The notes: a model not told the origin generated them from the letters alone. A stretch of 64,000 nucleotides of DNA from Deinococcus planocerae (GCF_002869765.1 NZ_PNOR01000021.1:13686-77685), one strand, 5' to 3'; counted from the stretch's first letter, positions 34,921 through 43,830 are shown. A program made the numbers and translations.

Positions 34921-36024
34921 CTATTGCCCCGCCGCCTCGGGCTTCTCGCCCCGGAAAGCGTCTCGGCCCGGCACGGGGGTCAGGCGCACGACCTGTCCCG
35001 TGCGGGCGCTCTCGTAGATCGCGTCCATGACGCGGTGATCCTGCACGCCCTCCTCGCCGGGGGTCCACGGCGCCCTGCCGTCGCGCACCCGCTGGGCGAA
35101 GTGGTCGAACTCCAACCCGAACTGGTCCTCGTCGGGGAGCTTGGGTTGGAAGTCGCCCTGCGGGTCGGAGATCGTCAGGCTCAGGCCCTGGTAGGTGAAG
35201 GCGGGGTCCATCAGCACCGTGCCCTCCTCGCCGAGGACGCGCAGGGTGGCCGTCTTGTGGATGCCGTAGCTCGTCAGGCAGTTGGCGACCACTCCGCCGG
35301 GAAAGCCCAGCATGAAGCTCACCGACTCCTCGACCTCGCGGAAGCGCTCGTCGCCCTCCGGCTGGTGCAGGGTGGAAAAGACCCACTCGGGCTCGGTGCC
35401 GAGGACGAAGCGCACCGTGTTCAGGCTGTAGATACCCACGTCGGGAAGGGGACCGCCACCCGCGAGGTCCAGCCGCATCCGCCACGCCTCCGGGTCGTCC
35501 TCCGACTGGCCGTGGACGCTATCGAGGAGCTTGACCTTGCCGAGCCGCCCGCTCTGCACGGCCTCGCGGGCGGCCCAGTGCTGGGGCGTGTACTGGCAAC
35601 GGTAGGCGGTCATCAGCAGCACACCCCCCGCCCGGCAGGCGTCCACCATCGCCTGCGCCTCCTGTGCGTTGACCGAGAGCGGCTTCTCGCACAGGACGTG
35701 CTTGCCCATCCGCGCCGCGCGCTCGGTAAAGTCGCGGTGCAGGCTGTTGGGCAAGACGATGTAGACGGCCTCCACGTCCTCGCGTTCCTTCAGGTCCTCG
35801 AAGCGTTCGTAGGTGTACACGTCGTCTTCGGTGAGGTCGAGCGCCCGGGCGTAGGCGCGGCCCTTCTCCTCGTCGTCGGTGACGAGGGCCTTGATCGTCG
35901 CGTGCTCGCTCGTGCGCGCGGCGGGGATGAGTTCTTCCACGCTGAGCTGCCCGAGGCCGACGATGGCAAAGCCCACGCGGCGGGCTCCGGATTCGGGAAG
36001 GGGCAGGTCCGGTTTCAGGGGCAT
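34921..36024 (-). CDS. Gfo/Idh/MocA-family NAD(P)-dependent oxidoreductase
   Basis: 367 residues. N-terminal Rossmann domain: FAIVGLGQLSVEELIPAA, YIVLPNSLHRDFTERAARMG, and the EKP motif GKHVLCEKPLSVNAQEA. The C-terminal domain includes YRCQYTPQHWAAREAVQSG and GGGPLPDVGIYSLNTVRFVLG with the catalytic DxGxY pattern. It resembles glucose-fructose oxidoreductase-type sugar dehydrogenases. The substrate is probably a sugar or sugar acid, not assignable here. It leads a two-gene unit with the glycolipid-binding-like gene. Confidence 0.9.
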   Translation of the reverse strand: MPLKPDLPLPESGARRVGFAIVGLGQLSVEELIPAARTSEHATIKALVTDDEEKGRAYARALDLTEDDVYTYERFEDLKEREDVEAVYIVLPNSLHRDFTERAARMGKHVLCEKPLSVNAQEAQAMVDACRAGGVLLMTAYRCQYTPQHWAAREAVQSGRLGKVKLLDSVHGQSEDDPEAWRMRLDLAGGGPLPDVGIYSLNTVRFVLGTEPEWVFSTLHQPEGDERFREVEESVSFMLGFPGGVVANCLTSYGIHKTATLRVLGEEGTVLMDPAFTYQGLSLTISDPQGDFQPKLPDEDQFGLEFDHFAQRVRDGRAPWTPGEEGVQDHRVMDAIYESARTGQVVRLTPVPGRDAFRGEKPEAAGQ

Positions 36025-36036
36025 GGCTGCACCGTA
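36025..36036 (-). promoter_or_regulatory. -10 box TACGGT for the oxidoreductase gene
   Basis: Minus-strand TACGGT (36031-36036), six bases (gcagcc), ATG 36024. Confidence 0.6.
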
Positions 36037-36476
36037 GGCCCGCCGGATGGGTCCTGCCGACCGGGCACGATGAGCGCGCCTTCACCTTTCGGCCTCTCCC
36101 GTGCGGTCCGGGCAGAACCGCCCCGACCGTTCCTTCGCCGTGCCGCTCATGCAGGCGACCCTCGGGGAAATCGGGCTCGCCCTCATGGGGGCGCGTGGGC
36201 GCCGGGGCTGGCCGTCGCCGACCCGGGCTCGGAGGCGCCCGCCTCCTCCGCGAACGGCGGCGGGCCCTGGGTCTCCAAGGCCGCATCGACCCCGGGGCTA
36301 CGCCGGGCGAGCTGTGCCTCGACAGGCTGGCGGTGGCGGCGCGGGCCCGCTCGCCGAGCAGGAGGACCGGGCGGCGGGGGGAGGTCCCGGCACCTCGTCC
36401 TGGAGCAGACCTGAGCCCAGGCGCCTCCCGGCTTCACCGTCGGTTGACTCACCCCCCTGGGCCGCCGCGCACCCGT
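36037..36476. other. 440-bp region without a recognised gene
   Basis: No convincing gene. Fragments such as ATLGEIGLALMG (from 36149) and LGLQGRIDPGATPGELCLDR (from about 36260) read like protein but lie in different frames without a common start. A decayed gene is possible. A TTGACT at 36444-36449 is too far (27 bp) from the TACGGT box to be its -35. Confidence 0.4.
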
Positions 36477-36487
36477 TACGGTGGGGC
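36477..36487 (+). promoter_or_regulatory. -10 box TACGGT for the YidD-like gene
   Basis: TACGGT (36477-36482), five bases (ggggc), ATG 36488. Confidence 0.5.
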
Positions 36488-36799
36488 ATGACCCCGCTCG
36501 ACCGCCTCACCCTCCTCGGTATCGGCCTCTACCGGCGGCGGCTCTCGCCCCACAAGGGCTTTCGCTGCGCGCACGCCGCACTCCACGGCGGCGAGTCGTG
36601 CTCGGCGGCGGTGGCCCGCATCGTGCGCGAGGACGGGGTGATTGGGGGCCGCGCCCGCGTCGCCGCCCGTTTCGGGACCTGCCGGGCGGCCCACCGCGCC
36701 CTGCATTCGGGCTCGCCCCTCGCCCTCGGGACGGACGGGCCGCGCGTGCGGGGGCTGTGCTGCTGCGGGCCGATTCCCATTCCCTTCCGCTGCGGGTAG
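36488..36799 (+). CDS. Divergent YidD-like small protein
   Basis: 103 residues. LTLLGIGLYRRRLSPHKGFR and CAHAALHGGESCSAAVARIV align with the YidD core (YQRHLSP...[15 protein letters not shown]). They keep the amphipathic start, the LSPhKG turn and the two cysteines, but replace the F-x-PTCS box. A C-terminal extension adds a cysteine-rich RGLCCCGPIPIPF tail absent from canonical YidD. It may be a second insertion factor or a repurposed paralogue; it is distant from any YidC gene. Confidence 0.68.
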   Translation: MTPLDRLTLLGIGLYRRRLSPHKGFRCAHAALHGGESCSAAVARIVREDGVIGGRARVAARFGTCRAAHRALHSGSPLALGTDGPRVRGLCCCGPIPIPFRCG

Positions 36800-36897
36800 G
36801 GGTTGGTCCGTCGCCGCGCTCTCCCGGAGGCATGTCCACGGGAGCCTGGGCGAGGTGAGATGACCGCGCGGGCCCGGACTCCGGTCCAAAGTGTGGC

Positions 36898-37461
36898 ATG
36901 GTGGGCCCGATGTCGTCCGACTCCCTCCACGTCACCCTGCGCGACCGACGACCCGGCGACCTGCCGGTCCTCACCCGCTGGCTCACCGACCCGGGGGCCG
37001 AGTGGCGCTGCTGGGACGCGCCGTACTTCCACGCCGACACCACGACGGAAACGATGCAGGCGTACGTCGCCCACCTCGCAGAGACCCCGCCCGACCCCGA
37101 CGAGCAGGTCATCGACGTGGACGGCGAGTGCGTGGGCATGGTCAACCGCTCGGAGGAACCCCCGGAGGGCGGCGGCTGGTGGGACCTGGGCATCCTGATC
37201 TACGACCCCCGGCACTGGGGCGGCGGGGTGGGCACCCGGGCGCTGAGGCGCTGGGTGGCCGACACCTTCACCTGGACGGACGCGCACGTCGTCACCGTCA
37301 CGACCTGGAGCGGCAACGAGCGGATGATGGGCGCCGCGCGGCGGGTGGGCTTCCGCGAGTGTCTGCGGGTGCGCGAAGCCCGCGTGGTGAACGGCGAGCG
37401 CTTCGACAGCGTGCGCCTCGACCTGTTGCGGCGGGAGTGGGAGGCGGGCGCGGGGCGGTAG
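36898..37461 (+). CDS. GNAT-family N-acetyltransferase
   Basis: 187 residues (ATG 36910 is an alternative start). Acetyl-CoA motif A is present as DLGILIYDPRHWGGGVGTRALRRWV, followed by the RimJ-like GNERMMGAARRVGFRECLRVREARV. N-terminal motif VTLRDRRPGDLPVLTRWLTD is the usual GNAT beta1-alpha1. The DPRHWGGG pyrophosphate loop resembles ribosomal-protein or aminoglycoside-type GNATs. The substrate is unknown; neighbours give no clue. Confidence 0.88.
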   Translation: MVGPMSSDSLHVTLRDRRPGDLPVLTRWLTDPGAEWRCWDAPYFHADTTTETMQAYVAHLAETPPDPDEQVIDVDGECVGMVNRSEEPPEGGGWWDLGILIYDPRHWGGGVGTRALRRWVADTFTWTDAHVVTVTTWSGNERMMGAARRVGFRECLRVREARVVNGERFDSVRLDLLRREWEAGAGR

Positions 37462-37505
37462 GGTAAGGGGGTGAGGGCCCCCCACCTGTCTGCCCCGTCC
37501 CGGTC

Positions 37506-38135
<630 letters not shown>

Positions 38136-38150
38136 AGGAGCTTTCAGCTC

Positions 38151-38213
38151 TCAGCCGCCAGACCCAAGCAGCGAGGGCGCCCCAGTGAAATGAGGCGCCC
38201 TGCTGACGGCTGA
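38151..38213. repeat. Nested inverted repeat between convergent genes
   Basis: Outer arms tcagccgccag (38151-38161) and ctgacggctga (38203-38213) match at 10 of 11 positions. The inner stem agggcgcc/ggcgccct (38174-38181, 38194-38201) is perfect. It probably acts as a bidirectional terminator and may belong to a dispersed family. Confidence 0.7.
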
Positions 38214-38217
38214 CCGC

Positions 38218-39534
38218 TTACTGAAGCAGCTCAACCGCCTTCTTGAGGATCGCGTCGCCCTGCGTGTCCACCACGGCCTCGCCCTGGGTGGTCGAGCGGG
38301 TGGGGCGCTTGACCTCGGCGGTGTAGGTGAACTTGCCGTCCTTGTCGGCGGTGACGGTCACGGGCTTGCCGTCCACGGTGACCGTGAGCTTCGCGTTCGC
38401 CGTGAGGCCGCTGCCGCTGAAGTTCAGGGGCGTGGTGTAGCGGGTGTCGGTGATCACCGTGTCGGGCGTGATGCCCTTCTTGTGGATCTGGCGGCCCGAG
38501 GGGGTCAGCCACTCGCTGTTGACGATGGCGACCTTGCCGCCGTCCGCCGTCTCGAAGGGAAGCTGCGCCACGCCCTTGCCGAAGGTCTGCTCGCCGACGA
38601 CGGTCGCGCGCTTCACGTCCTGGAGCGCGCCCGCCACGACCTCACTCGCGCTGGCGCTGTTCTTGTTCACGAGCACGACGAGCTTGCCCGTGTAGTCGCC
38701 CGCCTGACGGGTCGCGCGGCCATACACCTCGGTGCGCCCGCTGCGGTCGCGCAGGCTGACGATGTTGCCGCTTCCCAGGAACTGGTCGGCCACGTCCACG
38801 CCCGCGTTGAGCAGCCCGCCGCCGTTGTCACGCAGGTCGAGGATCAGCTTTTGCACGCCGCGGCGCTTCATGTCGGCGACTGCCGCGCGGAACTGTTCGC
38901 TCGCCTTCTCGTTGTAGAAGGTGTTCAGGCCGATGTAGCCGATGCCCCCCGGCAGCACCGTCTGCTCCACGCTGACGACGGTCACGGGCTGGCGCTCCAT
39001 CCTCACCGTGTAGGGCTTGCCGTTCCGGGCGAAGGTCACCGCCACATTCGTGCCCCGCTGGCCGCGCACGAGCCGCACGATCTCGTTGAGCTTGCTCGTC
39101 AGGACTTCCGTGTCGCCGATCTTCACGAACACGTCGCCGATCTGCACTCCGGCGTTCGCGGCGGCCCCGCCCTTGAACACGTTGTCCACCTTGCCGCCCG
39201 TGCCGTCGGGGTTGGCGCCGACCAGCGTCACGCCGATGCCGTAGAACTCCCCGGCCAGGTTTTGCGCGTCGATGGCGTTGTCGGCGGGCTCCGAGTAGTA
39301 GGTGAACTCGTCGTCGAGGCTGCCGAGCGCCCCGTTGATCGCCCCGCGCAGCACCTTCTCGTCATCCACCTTGTAGAGGTAGAAGCGGTCGAGGCTGCCC
39401 AGAACCTGAAGCAGCGACTGGCCCGTCTTGGACCGGGTGAGTTCCGATTCGGAGTACCCGCCGAGCTGGGCGTACCCCACGGCGGCGGTGGCGGCGAGCG
39501 CTCCCGCCACGAGCGTCATGCGTTTGCGGTTCAC
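38218..39534 (-). CDS. S41-family C-terminal processing peptidase
   Basis: 438 residues from GTG 39534, selected by the -10 box. An uncleaved or cleavable signal (MTLVAGALAATAAVGYAQ) precedes a PDZ domain (about 100-180, EFYGIGVTLVGANPDGTGGKVDNVF, NAGVQIGDVFVKIG). The tail-specific protease domain has the catalytic Ser in VLVNKNSASASEVVAGAL and Lys in GEQTFGKGVAQLPF, with LILDLRDNGGGLL before them. It cleaves C-termini of exported proteins. The C-terminal about 100 residues are an extra beta region. Convergent with the preceding gene. Confidence 0.92.
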   Translation of the reverse strand: MNRKRMTLVAGALAATAAVGYAQLGGYSESELTRSKTGQSLLQVLGSLDRFYLYKVDDEKVLRGAINGALGSLDDEFTYYSEPADNAIDAQNLAGEFYGIGVTLVGANPDGTGGKVDNVFKGGAAANAGVQIGDVFVKIGDTEVLTSKLNEIVRLVRGQRGTNVAVTFARNGKPYTVRMERQPVTVVSVEQTVLPGGIGYIGLNTFYNEKASEQFRAAVADMKRRGVQKLILDLRDNGGGLLNAGVDVADQFLGSGNIVSLRDRSGRTEVYGRATRQAGDYTGKLVVLVNKNSASASEVVAGALQDVKRATVVGEQTFGKGVAQLPFETADGGKVAIVNSEWLTPSGRQIHKKGITPDTVITDTRYTTPLNFSGSGLTANAKLTVTVDGKPVTVTADKDGKFTYTAEVKRPTRSTTQGEAVVDTQGDAILKKAVELLQ

Positions 39535-39546
39535 GCGTTCAGGATA
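39535..39546 (-). promoter_or_regulatory. -10 box TATCCT for the S41 protease gene
   Basis: Minus-strand TATCCT (39541-39546), six bases (gaacgc), GTG 39534. Confidence 0.6.
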
Positions 39547-39653
39547 GGGCGGTGGGGTGAAGGCCGTTTGAGTCCCCTGTCACCAGCCTCGCCCCCCCTC
39601 GGTGGGGGCCTTCGTCATGAGGGGGTCTTCACGGTTTCCTGAAGACGCTGGGC

Positions 39654-39659
39654 TATCCT
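39654..39659 (+). promoter_or_regulatory. -10 box TATCCT upstream of ftsE
   Basis: TATCCT with predicted +1 near 39666 gives a leader of about 58 nt. The ggagggcggg Shine-Dalgarno lies directly before ATG 39724. Confidence 0.4.
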
Positions 39660-39723
39660 GGGCCGCGAGCATGACGCGACCGTTTCCTCCGCTCCGCCGC
39701 GCTGCCTTCTCCGGAGGGCGGGC

Positions 39724-40407
39724 ATGATCGAGTTCCGCCACGTGACGCTGGAGTACCCCGTGACCCGCACCCTCGCGCTCGACGACCTCACCATGACGGT
39801 GGGCAAGGGCGAGTTCGTGTACCTCGTGGGCCACTCGGGGGCAGGCAAGAGCAGCTTCATGAATCTGGTGCTCAAGCGCGCGCTGCCCACCCGTGGAGAA
39901 ATCCGCGTCGTCGGCGAGCCCCTGGCGCGCTACCGGGGCCGCCGCACCGCCCTGCTGCGCCGCCGCATCGGCACCGTCTTTCAGGAAAACCTCTTGCTGG
40001 AGCACCTCAACACCCAGGACAACGTGGCCTTCACCCTGCGCGTGACGGGCGTGCCGCAGCGCGAGTGGGCGCCCCGGGTGAACGCGGCCCTGCGGATCGT
40101 GGGCCTGGAGCACAAGAAGCACGCCCTGCCCGTCCAGCTCTCCCAGGGCGAGCAGCAGCGCGTCGCCATCGCCCGCGCCATCGTGAGCGACCCGCCCCTC
40201 CTGCTCGCCGACGAGCCCACCGGCAACCTCGACCCCGAGAACGGGCGCGAGGTCCTCAAGGTCCTCCAGAACGTCAATCTGCGGGGGACGACCGTCATCG
40301 TCGCCACGCACGCCCGCGAACTCGTGGAGACCTTCCGGCACCGGACGCTGACCCTGCGAAAAGGGAAGCTGGTGCGGGACGATCCGTACGGGGGGTACGC
40401 GCTGTGA
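39724..40407 (+). CDS. ftsE: Cell-division ATP-binding protein FtsE
   Basis: 227 residues. ABC ATPase motifs are Walker [18 protein letters not shown]-loop [18 protein letters not shown], signature [16 protein letters not shown], Walker [15 protein letters not shown] and H-loop VIVATH. With FtsX it forms the FtsEX complex that activates septal murein hydrolases through an EnvC-type coiled coil, encoded next. ftsX follows after 103 bp that hold a family B repeat. Confidence 0.95.
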   Translation: MIEFRHVTLEYPVTRTLALDDLTMTVGKGEFVYLVGHSGAGKSSFMNLVLKRALPTRGEIRVVGEPLARYRGRRTALLRRRIGTVFQENLLLEHLNTQDNVAFTLRVTGVPQREWAPRVNAALRIVGLEHKKHALPVQLSQGEQQRVAIARAIVSDPPLLLADEPTGNLDPENGREVLKVLQNVNLRGTTVIVATHARELVETFRHRTLTLRKGKLVRDDPYGGYAL

Positions 40408-40423
40408 GGACGCTGGGCGTGCA

Positions 40424-40500
40424 GAAAGCGGAAGGCAGAAGGCGGAAGGCCGGAGAAGCCTTAGCCATCTGCCTTCTGCCATCTGCCATCCGCCACGCCG
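40424..40500. repeat. Family B inverted repeat, copy 2, between ftsE and ftsX
   Basis: Left arm gcagaaagcggaaggcagaa and right arm ccatctgccttctgccatctg are imperfect complements and resemble 20044-20122. It sits inside the ftsEX operon. Confidence 0.65.
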
Positions 40501-40510
40501 GAGGCGCCCC

Positions 40511-41374
40511 ATGACCTACCACCTCCGCCAGGCCCTCCTCGCCATGCGGGGCAACCTCACGGCCACCTTCGCCACGCTGATGACGATGACCCTCACCCTG
40601 TTGATGCTGGGCTTCGTCCTCCTGCTCACGCTGAACGTGAACCGGACGCTCGCGCAGCTCGAATCGCAGGTCGAGGTGGCGGCCTTCCTGCGCGAGGGGG
40701 CAGACGGGCCGCTGCTGCTGACCCAGGTGCGGGCGCTGCCCCAGGTGCGCGAGGCGACGCTCGTGACGAGCGAACAGGTCCTCGACGAGATGACGCGCGA
40801 CTACCCCTACGCGCGCGACGCCGCCGAACTCGCCGGGAACCCCTTTCCCGACACGCTGCGGATGCGGGTCTCGCGGGTGGAGGACTCGCGCGCCGTCGCC
40901 CGGGCGGTGGGGACCCTCGCCGGGGTGGAGGACGTGGAGTACGGCGCCGGGTACGTGGACCAGACGGTGCGGACCTTGACCGCCGTGCGCGGGGCGGGGT
41001 ACGCGCTCGTGGGCCTCTTGCTGCTCGGGACCCTGTTCAACATCCTCAACGCCGTGCGGGTCGCCATGTACGCGCGGCGGCAGGAGATCAGCGTGATGCG
41101 GCTGCTCGGCGCGACGCGGGGCTTCATCCGGATGCCACACGTCATCGAGGGGCTGATCCTGGGCGTGACGGCGGCGGCGCTCGCCCTGGCGCTGCTGACC
41201 CCGATGTACCTCGAACTCGCCGGGCGGGTGCAGGTGTTCGCGCCCGTGTTCCCGGTCGTGCGGGACCTGCCCACCCTGCTCCCTATCCTGGCGGCGGTGG
41301 GGGGGCTGGGCGTCGTGATCGGCTTTTTCGGCAGCCTCTTCGCGTCGCGCCGCTACCTGCGGGAACTCGAATGA
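40511..41374 (+). CDS. ftsX: Cell-division membrane protein FtsX
   Basis: 287 residues with four TM helices: LMTMTLTLLMLGFVLLLTLN, then ALVGLLLLGTLFNILNAV, a hairpin at GLILGVTAAALALALLTPMY and ILAAVGGLGVVIGFFGSLF. A periplasmic domain (about 45-150) carries ECD features such as LESQVEVAAFLREGAD. YARRQEISVMRLLGATRGFIRMPHVIEG is the family's cytoplasmic signature. It transmits FtsE ATPase cycles to the periplasmic activator. The end overlaps the next start by ATGA. Confidence 0.94.
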   Translation: MTYHLRQALLAMRGNLTATFATLMTMTLTLLMLGFVLLLTLNVNRTLAQLESQVEVAAFLREGADGPLLLTQVRALPQVREATLVTSEQVLDEMTRDYPYARDAAELAGNPFPDTLRMRVSRVEDSRAVARAVGTLAGVEDVEYGAGYVDQTVRTLTAVRGAGYALVGLLLLGTLFNILNAVRVAMYARRQEISVMRLLGATRGFIRMPHVIEGLILGVTAAALALALLTPMYLELAGRVQVFAPVFPVVRDLPTLLPILAAVGGLGVVIGFFGSLFASRRYLRELE

Positions 41375-42852
41375 GACCCCGCTGGGCCTTGCCCACGCTC
41401 CTCTCGGCGGCGCTCCTCGCGGGCGCGCAGACGACGAGCGAGCGGCTGGAGAGCTTGCAGCGGCAGTTGCAACAGCAGCGGCGGCTGGGTGCGGGGCAGC
41501 GGGAGGAACTCGAACGCCTGCGCGCGAACATCCAGAACCTGACGGCCCAGCAGCGGCAGACCCTGACCCGGCTCGACACGCTGGCGGAAAGCGTCGCCGA
41601 CCTGGAAAACCAGACCGCCGTCCTGGCCGCCCGGGTGGCCCTCGCCGAGCGGCAGCTCGCGGACACGACGGCCCAGCGGGGGCTCACCGAGAGGCGGGTG
41701 GTCCGGCTTCAGGGGGACGTGCGCGAACTGCTCGACGCGCTCTACCGCGAACGCAGCGGGCGGTATCTCCAGCTCCTGTCGCAGTCGGCCAACCTCTCGG
41801 ACCTCTTGATCCGGCTGCGGTACGCCAACCTCGCCGGGCAACACAACATCGAGGTGATCGAGACGCTGCGGGGCGCGGTGCAGACGCTCACGGCGCAGCA
41901 GGCGCAGGAGCGGCAGCAGGCGGCCACCCTCCAGGGGCTGCAAACCCGGCGCCTCGCCCGCCTGGAAGACCTGCGCGACCGCCGCGCCGAGCAGCAGACC
42001 CTCCTCGCCTCCCTGCGCCGCAGCGAGCAGGGCCAGCGCACCCTCGCCGCGCAGACGCAGGCCGAGCAGGCCCTCACGGCCCGGACCATCGACGGCCTCG
42101 TGGGCGCCGTGGTGAGGGAGCGCGCCCGGTTGGAGGCCGAACGCCGCCGCCGCCTGGAGGAGGAGCGCCAACGCCGCGAGGCCGAGCTGCGCCGCATCCG
42201 GGAAGCCCAGGAGCGCGCCCGGCAGGAGGCCCTGCGGCTGGCCCGGGTGCGCGCCGAGCAGGAACGTCAGGCCCGCCTCGCCCGCGAACGCGCCCGCGCA
42301 GAGGCCGAGGCCCGTGCCCGCGCTCAGGCGGAGGCACGCGCCCAGGCAGCGCGTGAAGCCGCCCTCGCCGCCCAGCGCCAGCGGGAAGCGCAACTGCGCA
42401 GCGAGCGGGAAGCCCTCGCCCAGCGGCAGGATCAGGTGCAGCAGGAAGCGGCGCAGGTCGAGCGGCAACTCGCGCCCCTGCCCAGCGTCAGCGGCCCGGT
42501 CGGCTTTCCCCTTCCCGGCGGCAGCGTCACCCAGCCCTACGGGGCGAACGGGGCGCAGTGGGTGGTCCTCGGCGCCCCGGACGGCACCCCCGCCGTCGCC
42601 GCGCTCGACGGCAACGTGATCGCCACGACCTATTACGCCAGCCTGGGGTGGGTCGTCCTGCTCGACCACGGCCCCACCGTCACCGCTTACTTCGGCCTGC
42701 AAGACGCGCGGGTCGGTGTGGGGGAGCGGGTCGCCCGCGGCACCCCCCTCGGCTCGGTGGGCGGCAGCCCCATCTTCGGGCCGGGGCGGATGGCCTTTCA
42801 GGTCAACAGCGTAAGTGGGGGGGCAAGGAGGCCGGTGGCGCCGCCGTTTTGA
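41371..42852 (+). CDS. EnvC-like murein hydrolase activator with degenerate LytM domain
   Basis: 493 residues. Signal peptide (LPTLLSAALLAGAQ), a long coiled coil (about 22-370) rich in Arg/Glu/Gln/Ala heptads, then a C-terminal LytM/M23 fold (about 375-493): GFPLPGGSVTQPYGANG, VAALDGNVIATTYYASLGWVVLLDHGP, LGSVGGSPIFGPGRMAFQV. The zinc residues of active M23 enzymes (HxxxD and HxH) are replaced, so it should be catalytically dead, as is E. coli EnvC. Position directly after ftsX supports the role of FtsEX-driven activator of septal hydrolases. Confidence 0.9.
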   Translation: MRPRWALPTLLSAALLAGAQTTSERLESLQRQLQQQRRLGAGQREELERLRANIQNLTAQQRQTLTRLDTLAESVADLENQTAVLAARVALAERQLADTTAQRGLTERRVVRLQGDVRELLDALYRERSGRYLQLLSQSANLSDLLIRLRYANLAGQHNIEVIETLRGAVQTLTAQQAQERQQAATLQGLQTRRLARLEDLRDRRAEQQTLLASLRRSEQGQRTLAAQTQAEQALTARTIDGLVGAVVRERARLEAERRRRLEEERQRREAELRRIREAQERARQEALRLARVRAEQERQARLARERARAEAEARARAQAEARAQAAREAALAAQRQREAQLRSEREALAQRQDQVQQEAAQVERQLAPLPSVSGPVGFPLPGGSVTQPYGANGAQWVVLGAPDGTPAVAALDGNVIATTYYASLGWVVLLDHGPTVTAYFGLQDARVGVGERVARGTPLGSVGGSPIFGPGRMAFQVNSVSGGARRPVAPPF

Positions 42853-42888
42853 GGGGAGGGCGCAAGGACCGTCTTCGTTCGTTCAAGC

Positions 42889-43281
42889 CTACGACCAAGC
42901 AAGGCTTTCAAGACGACCGCCAGTCGTCAGCCAATGGCTAAAGGCTGCTTGCGCCTGCTCACGCGTTACCGTTTCATCCCAACGCCGGGTGAAAACCTCT
43001 GTGCCATCATCGAAAATGACCTCATCGGCGTCGGAAGTCCCAAGAGCCGAGTCGGTTGCATAATGCTCTCTGTGTTTATCGAGTCGTACCAACGCCCGGT
43101 CGCCACTAAACCAAACCATGAAGAAGCTAAGACTCAAACGCCCTTTGACACGATTGAAAGCGTAAAAAGTGGGTGGGTCGCCCACCGGTTGAATAGCTTC
43201 AAGAACTTCCGCCTCACTCTCGAAGCTGAGGTTTTCAAGCCTACGGCCTGATGTAAAGCGGATGATCTCGACTTCAAACAC
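42889..43281 (-). CDS. Orphan Imm1-family-like immunity protein
   Basis: 130 residues from GTG 43281, set by the -10 box TATGGT. The C-terminal pattern DEVIFDDGTEVFTRRWDETV followed by AFSHWLTTGGRLESLAW matches the Imm1 profile (E-x-R...A..A...W..TG.....W) that I recall from polymorphic-toxin immunity proteins. It shares the family's size and the mid-region VRLDKHREHYATDSALG. No toxin or secretion gene is adjacent. The gene is clearly less GC-rich than its neighbours, which points to horizontal transfer. Confidence 0.65.
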   Translation of the reverse strand: MFEVEIIRFTSGRRLENLSFESEAEVLEAIQPVGDPPTFYAFNRVKGRLSLSFFMVWFSGDRALVRLDKHREHYATDSALGTSDADEVIFDDGTEVFTRRWDETVTREQAQAAFSHWLTTGGRLESLAWS

Positions 43282-43293
43282 CCGGCCACCATA
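43282..43293 (-). promoter_or_regulatory. -10 box TATGGT for the Imm1-like gene
   Basis: Minus-strand TATGGT (43288-43293), six bases (ggccgg), GTG 43281. Confidence 0.55.
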
Positions 43294-43329
43294 CCCCCTT
43301 GCTCCTCCCCCTCCTCTCTGATACTCTCC

Positions 43330-43367
<38 letters not shown>

Positions 43368-43425
43368 CCCCGCGACCTAGGCGGGAGACCACCCTCACCA
43401 CCCCCAACCCGAGGTACTTCCCAAC

Positions 43426-43674
43426 ATGGTCAAGATTCGCCTGTCCCGCTTCGGCTCCACCCACAACCCCCACTACCGCATCGTGGTCGCGGACGCCCGC
43501 CGTCCCCGCGACGGTGGCTACATCGAGAGCCTGGGCCATTACGACCCCCGCAAGAAGACCGAGACCTACCTGAAGATTGATGCCGAGCGCGCGGCCTACT
43601 GGCTCGCCCAGGGCGCCCAGCCCACCCAGACCGCCCGCCGCCTGCTCAAGTCGCAGGGCGTTAAGCTCGGCTGA
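43426..43674 (+). CDS. rpsP: 30S ribosomal protein S16
   Basis: 82 residues: [60 protein letters not shown]. Standard S16. It heads the rpsP-khpA-rimM-trmD cluster, but a terminator-like hairpin follows at once, so S16 can be made independently. Confidence 0.98.
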   Translation: MVKIRLSRFGSTHNPHYRIVVADARRPRDGGYIESLGHYDPRKKTETYLKIDAERAAYWLAQGAQPTQTARRLLKSQGVKLG

Positions 43675-43695
43675 GGCGAACAAGAACACGAGGAA

Positions 43696-43721
43696 GGGGC
43701 TCCTGTGGGGGCCTCTTTTTT
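43696..43721 (+). terminator. Terminator or attenuator after rpsP
   Basis: Stem ggggctcc/ggggcctc (with G-U pairs), tgtg loop, then tttttt. It lies 22 bp past the rpsP stop and would partly uncouple rpsP from khpA-rimM-trmD. Confidence 0.75.
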
Positions 43722-43722
43722 G

Positions 43723-43814
43723 GTGAGTGGTCAGTGGGAAGTGGTGAGTGGAGAACAGCAAAGCAGGAGCCTGAGCTTCAGGCTCCCGCTCCCACTGACC
43801 TCTTCCCACTCACC
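43723..43814. repeat. Family A inverted repeat, copy 2
   Basis: Left arm gtgagtggtcagtgggaagt and right arm cccactgacctcttcccact enclose a second perfect hairpin, ggagcctga/tcaggctcc (about 43766-43786). Same family as 6189-6325. Confidence 0.75.
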
Positions 43815-43817
43815 CTC

Positions 43818-43830
43818 TACAATGCGCCCC
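43818..43830 (+). promoter_or_regulatory. -10 box TACAAT inside the rpsP cluster
   Basis: TACAAT (43818-43823), seven bases (gcgcccc), ATG 43831. It favours 43831 over the in-frame ATG 43822, which lies inside the box. Confidence 0.6.
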
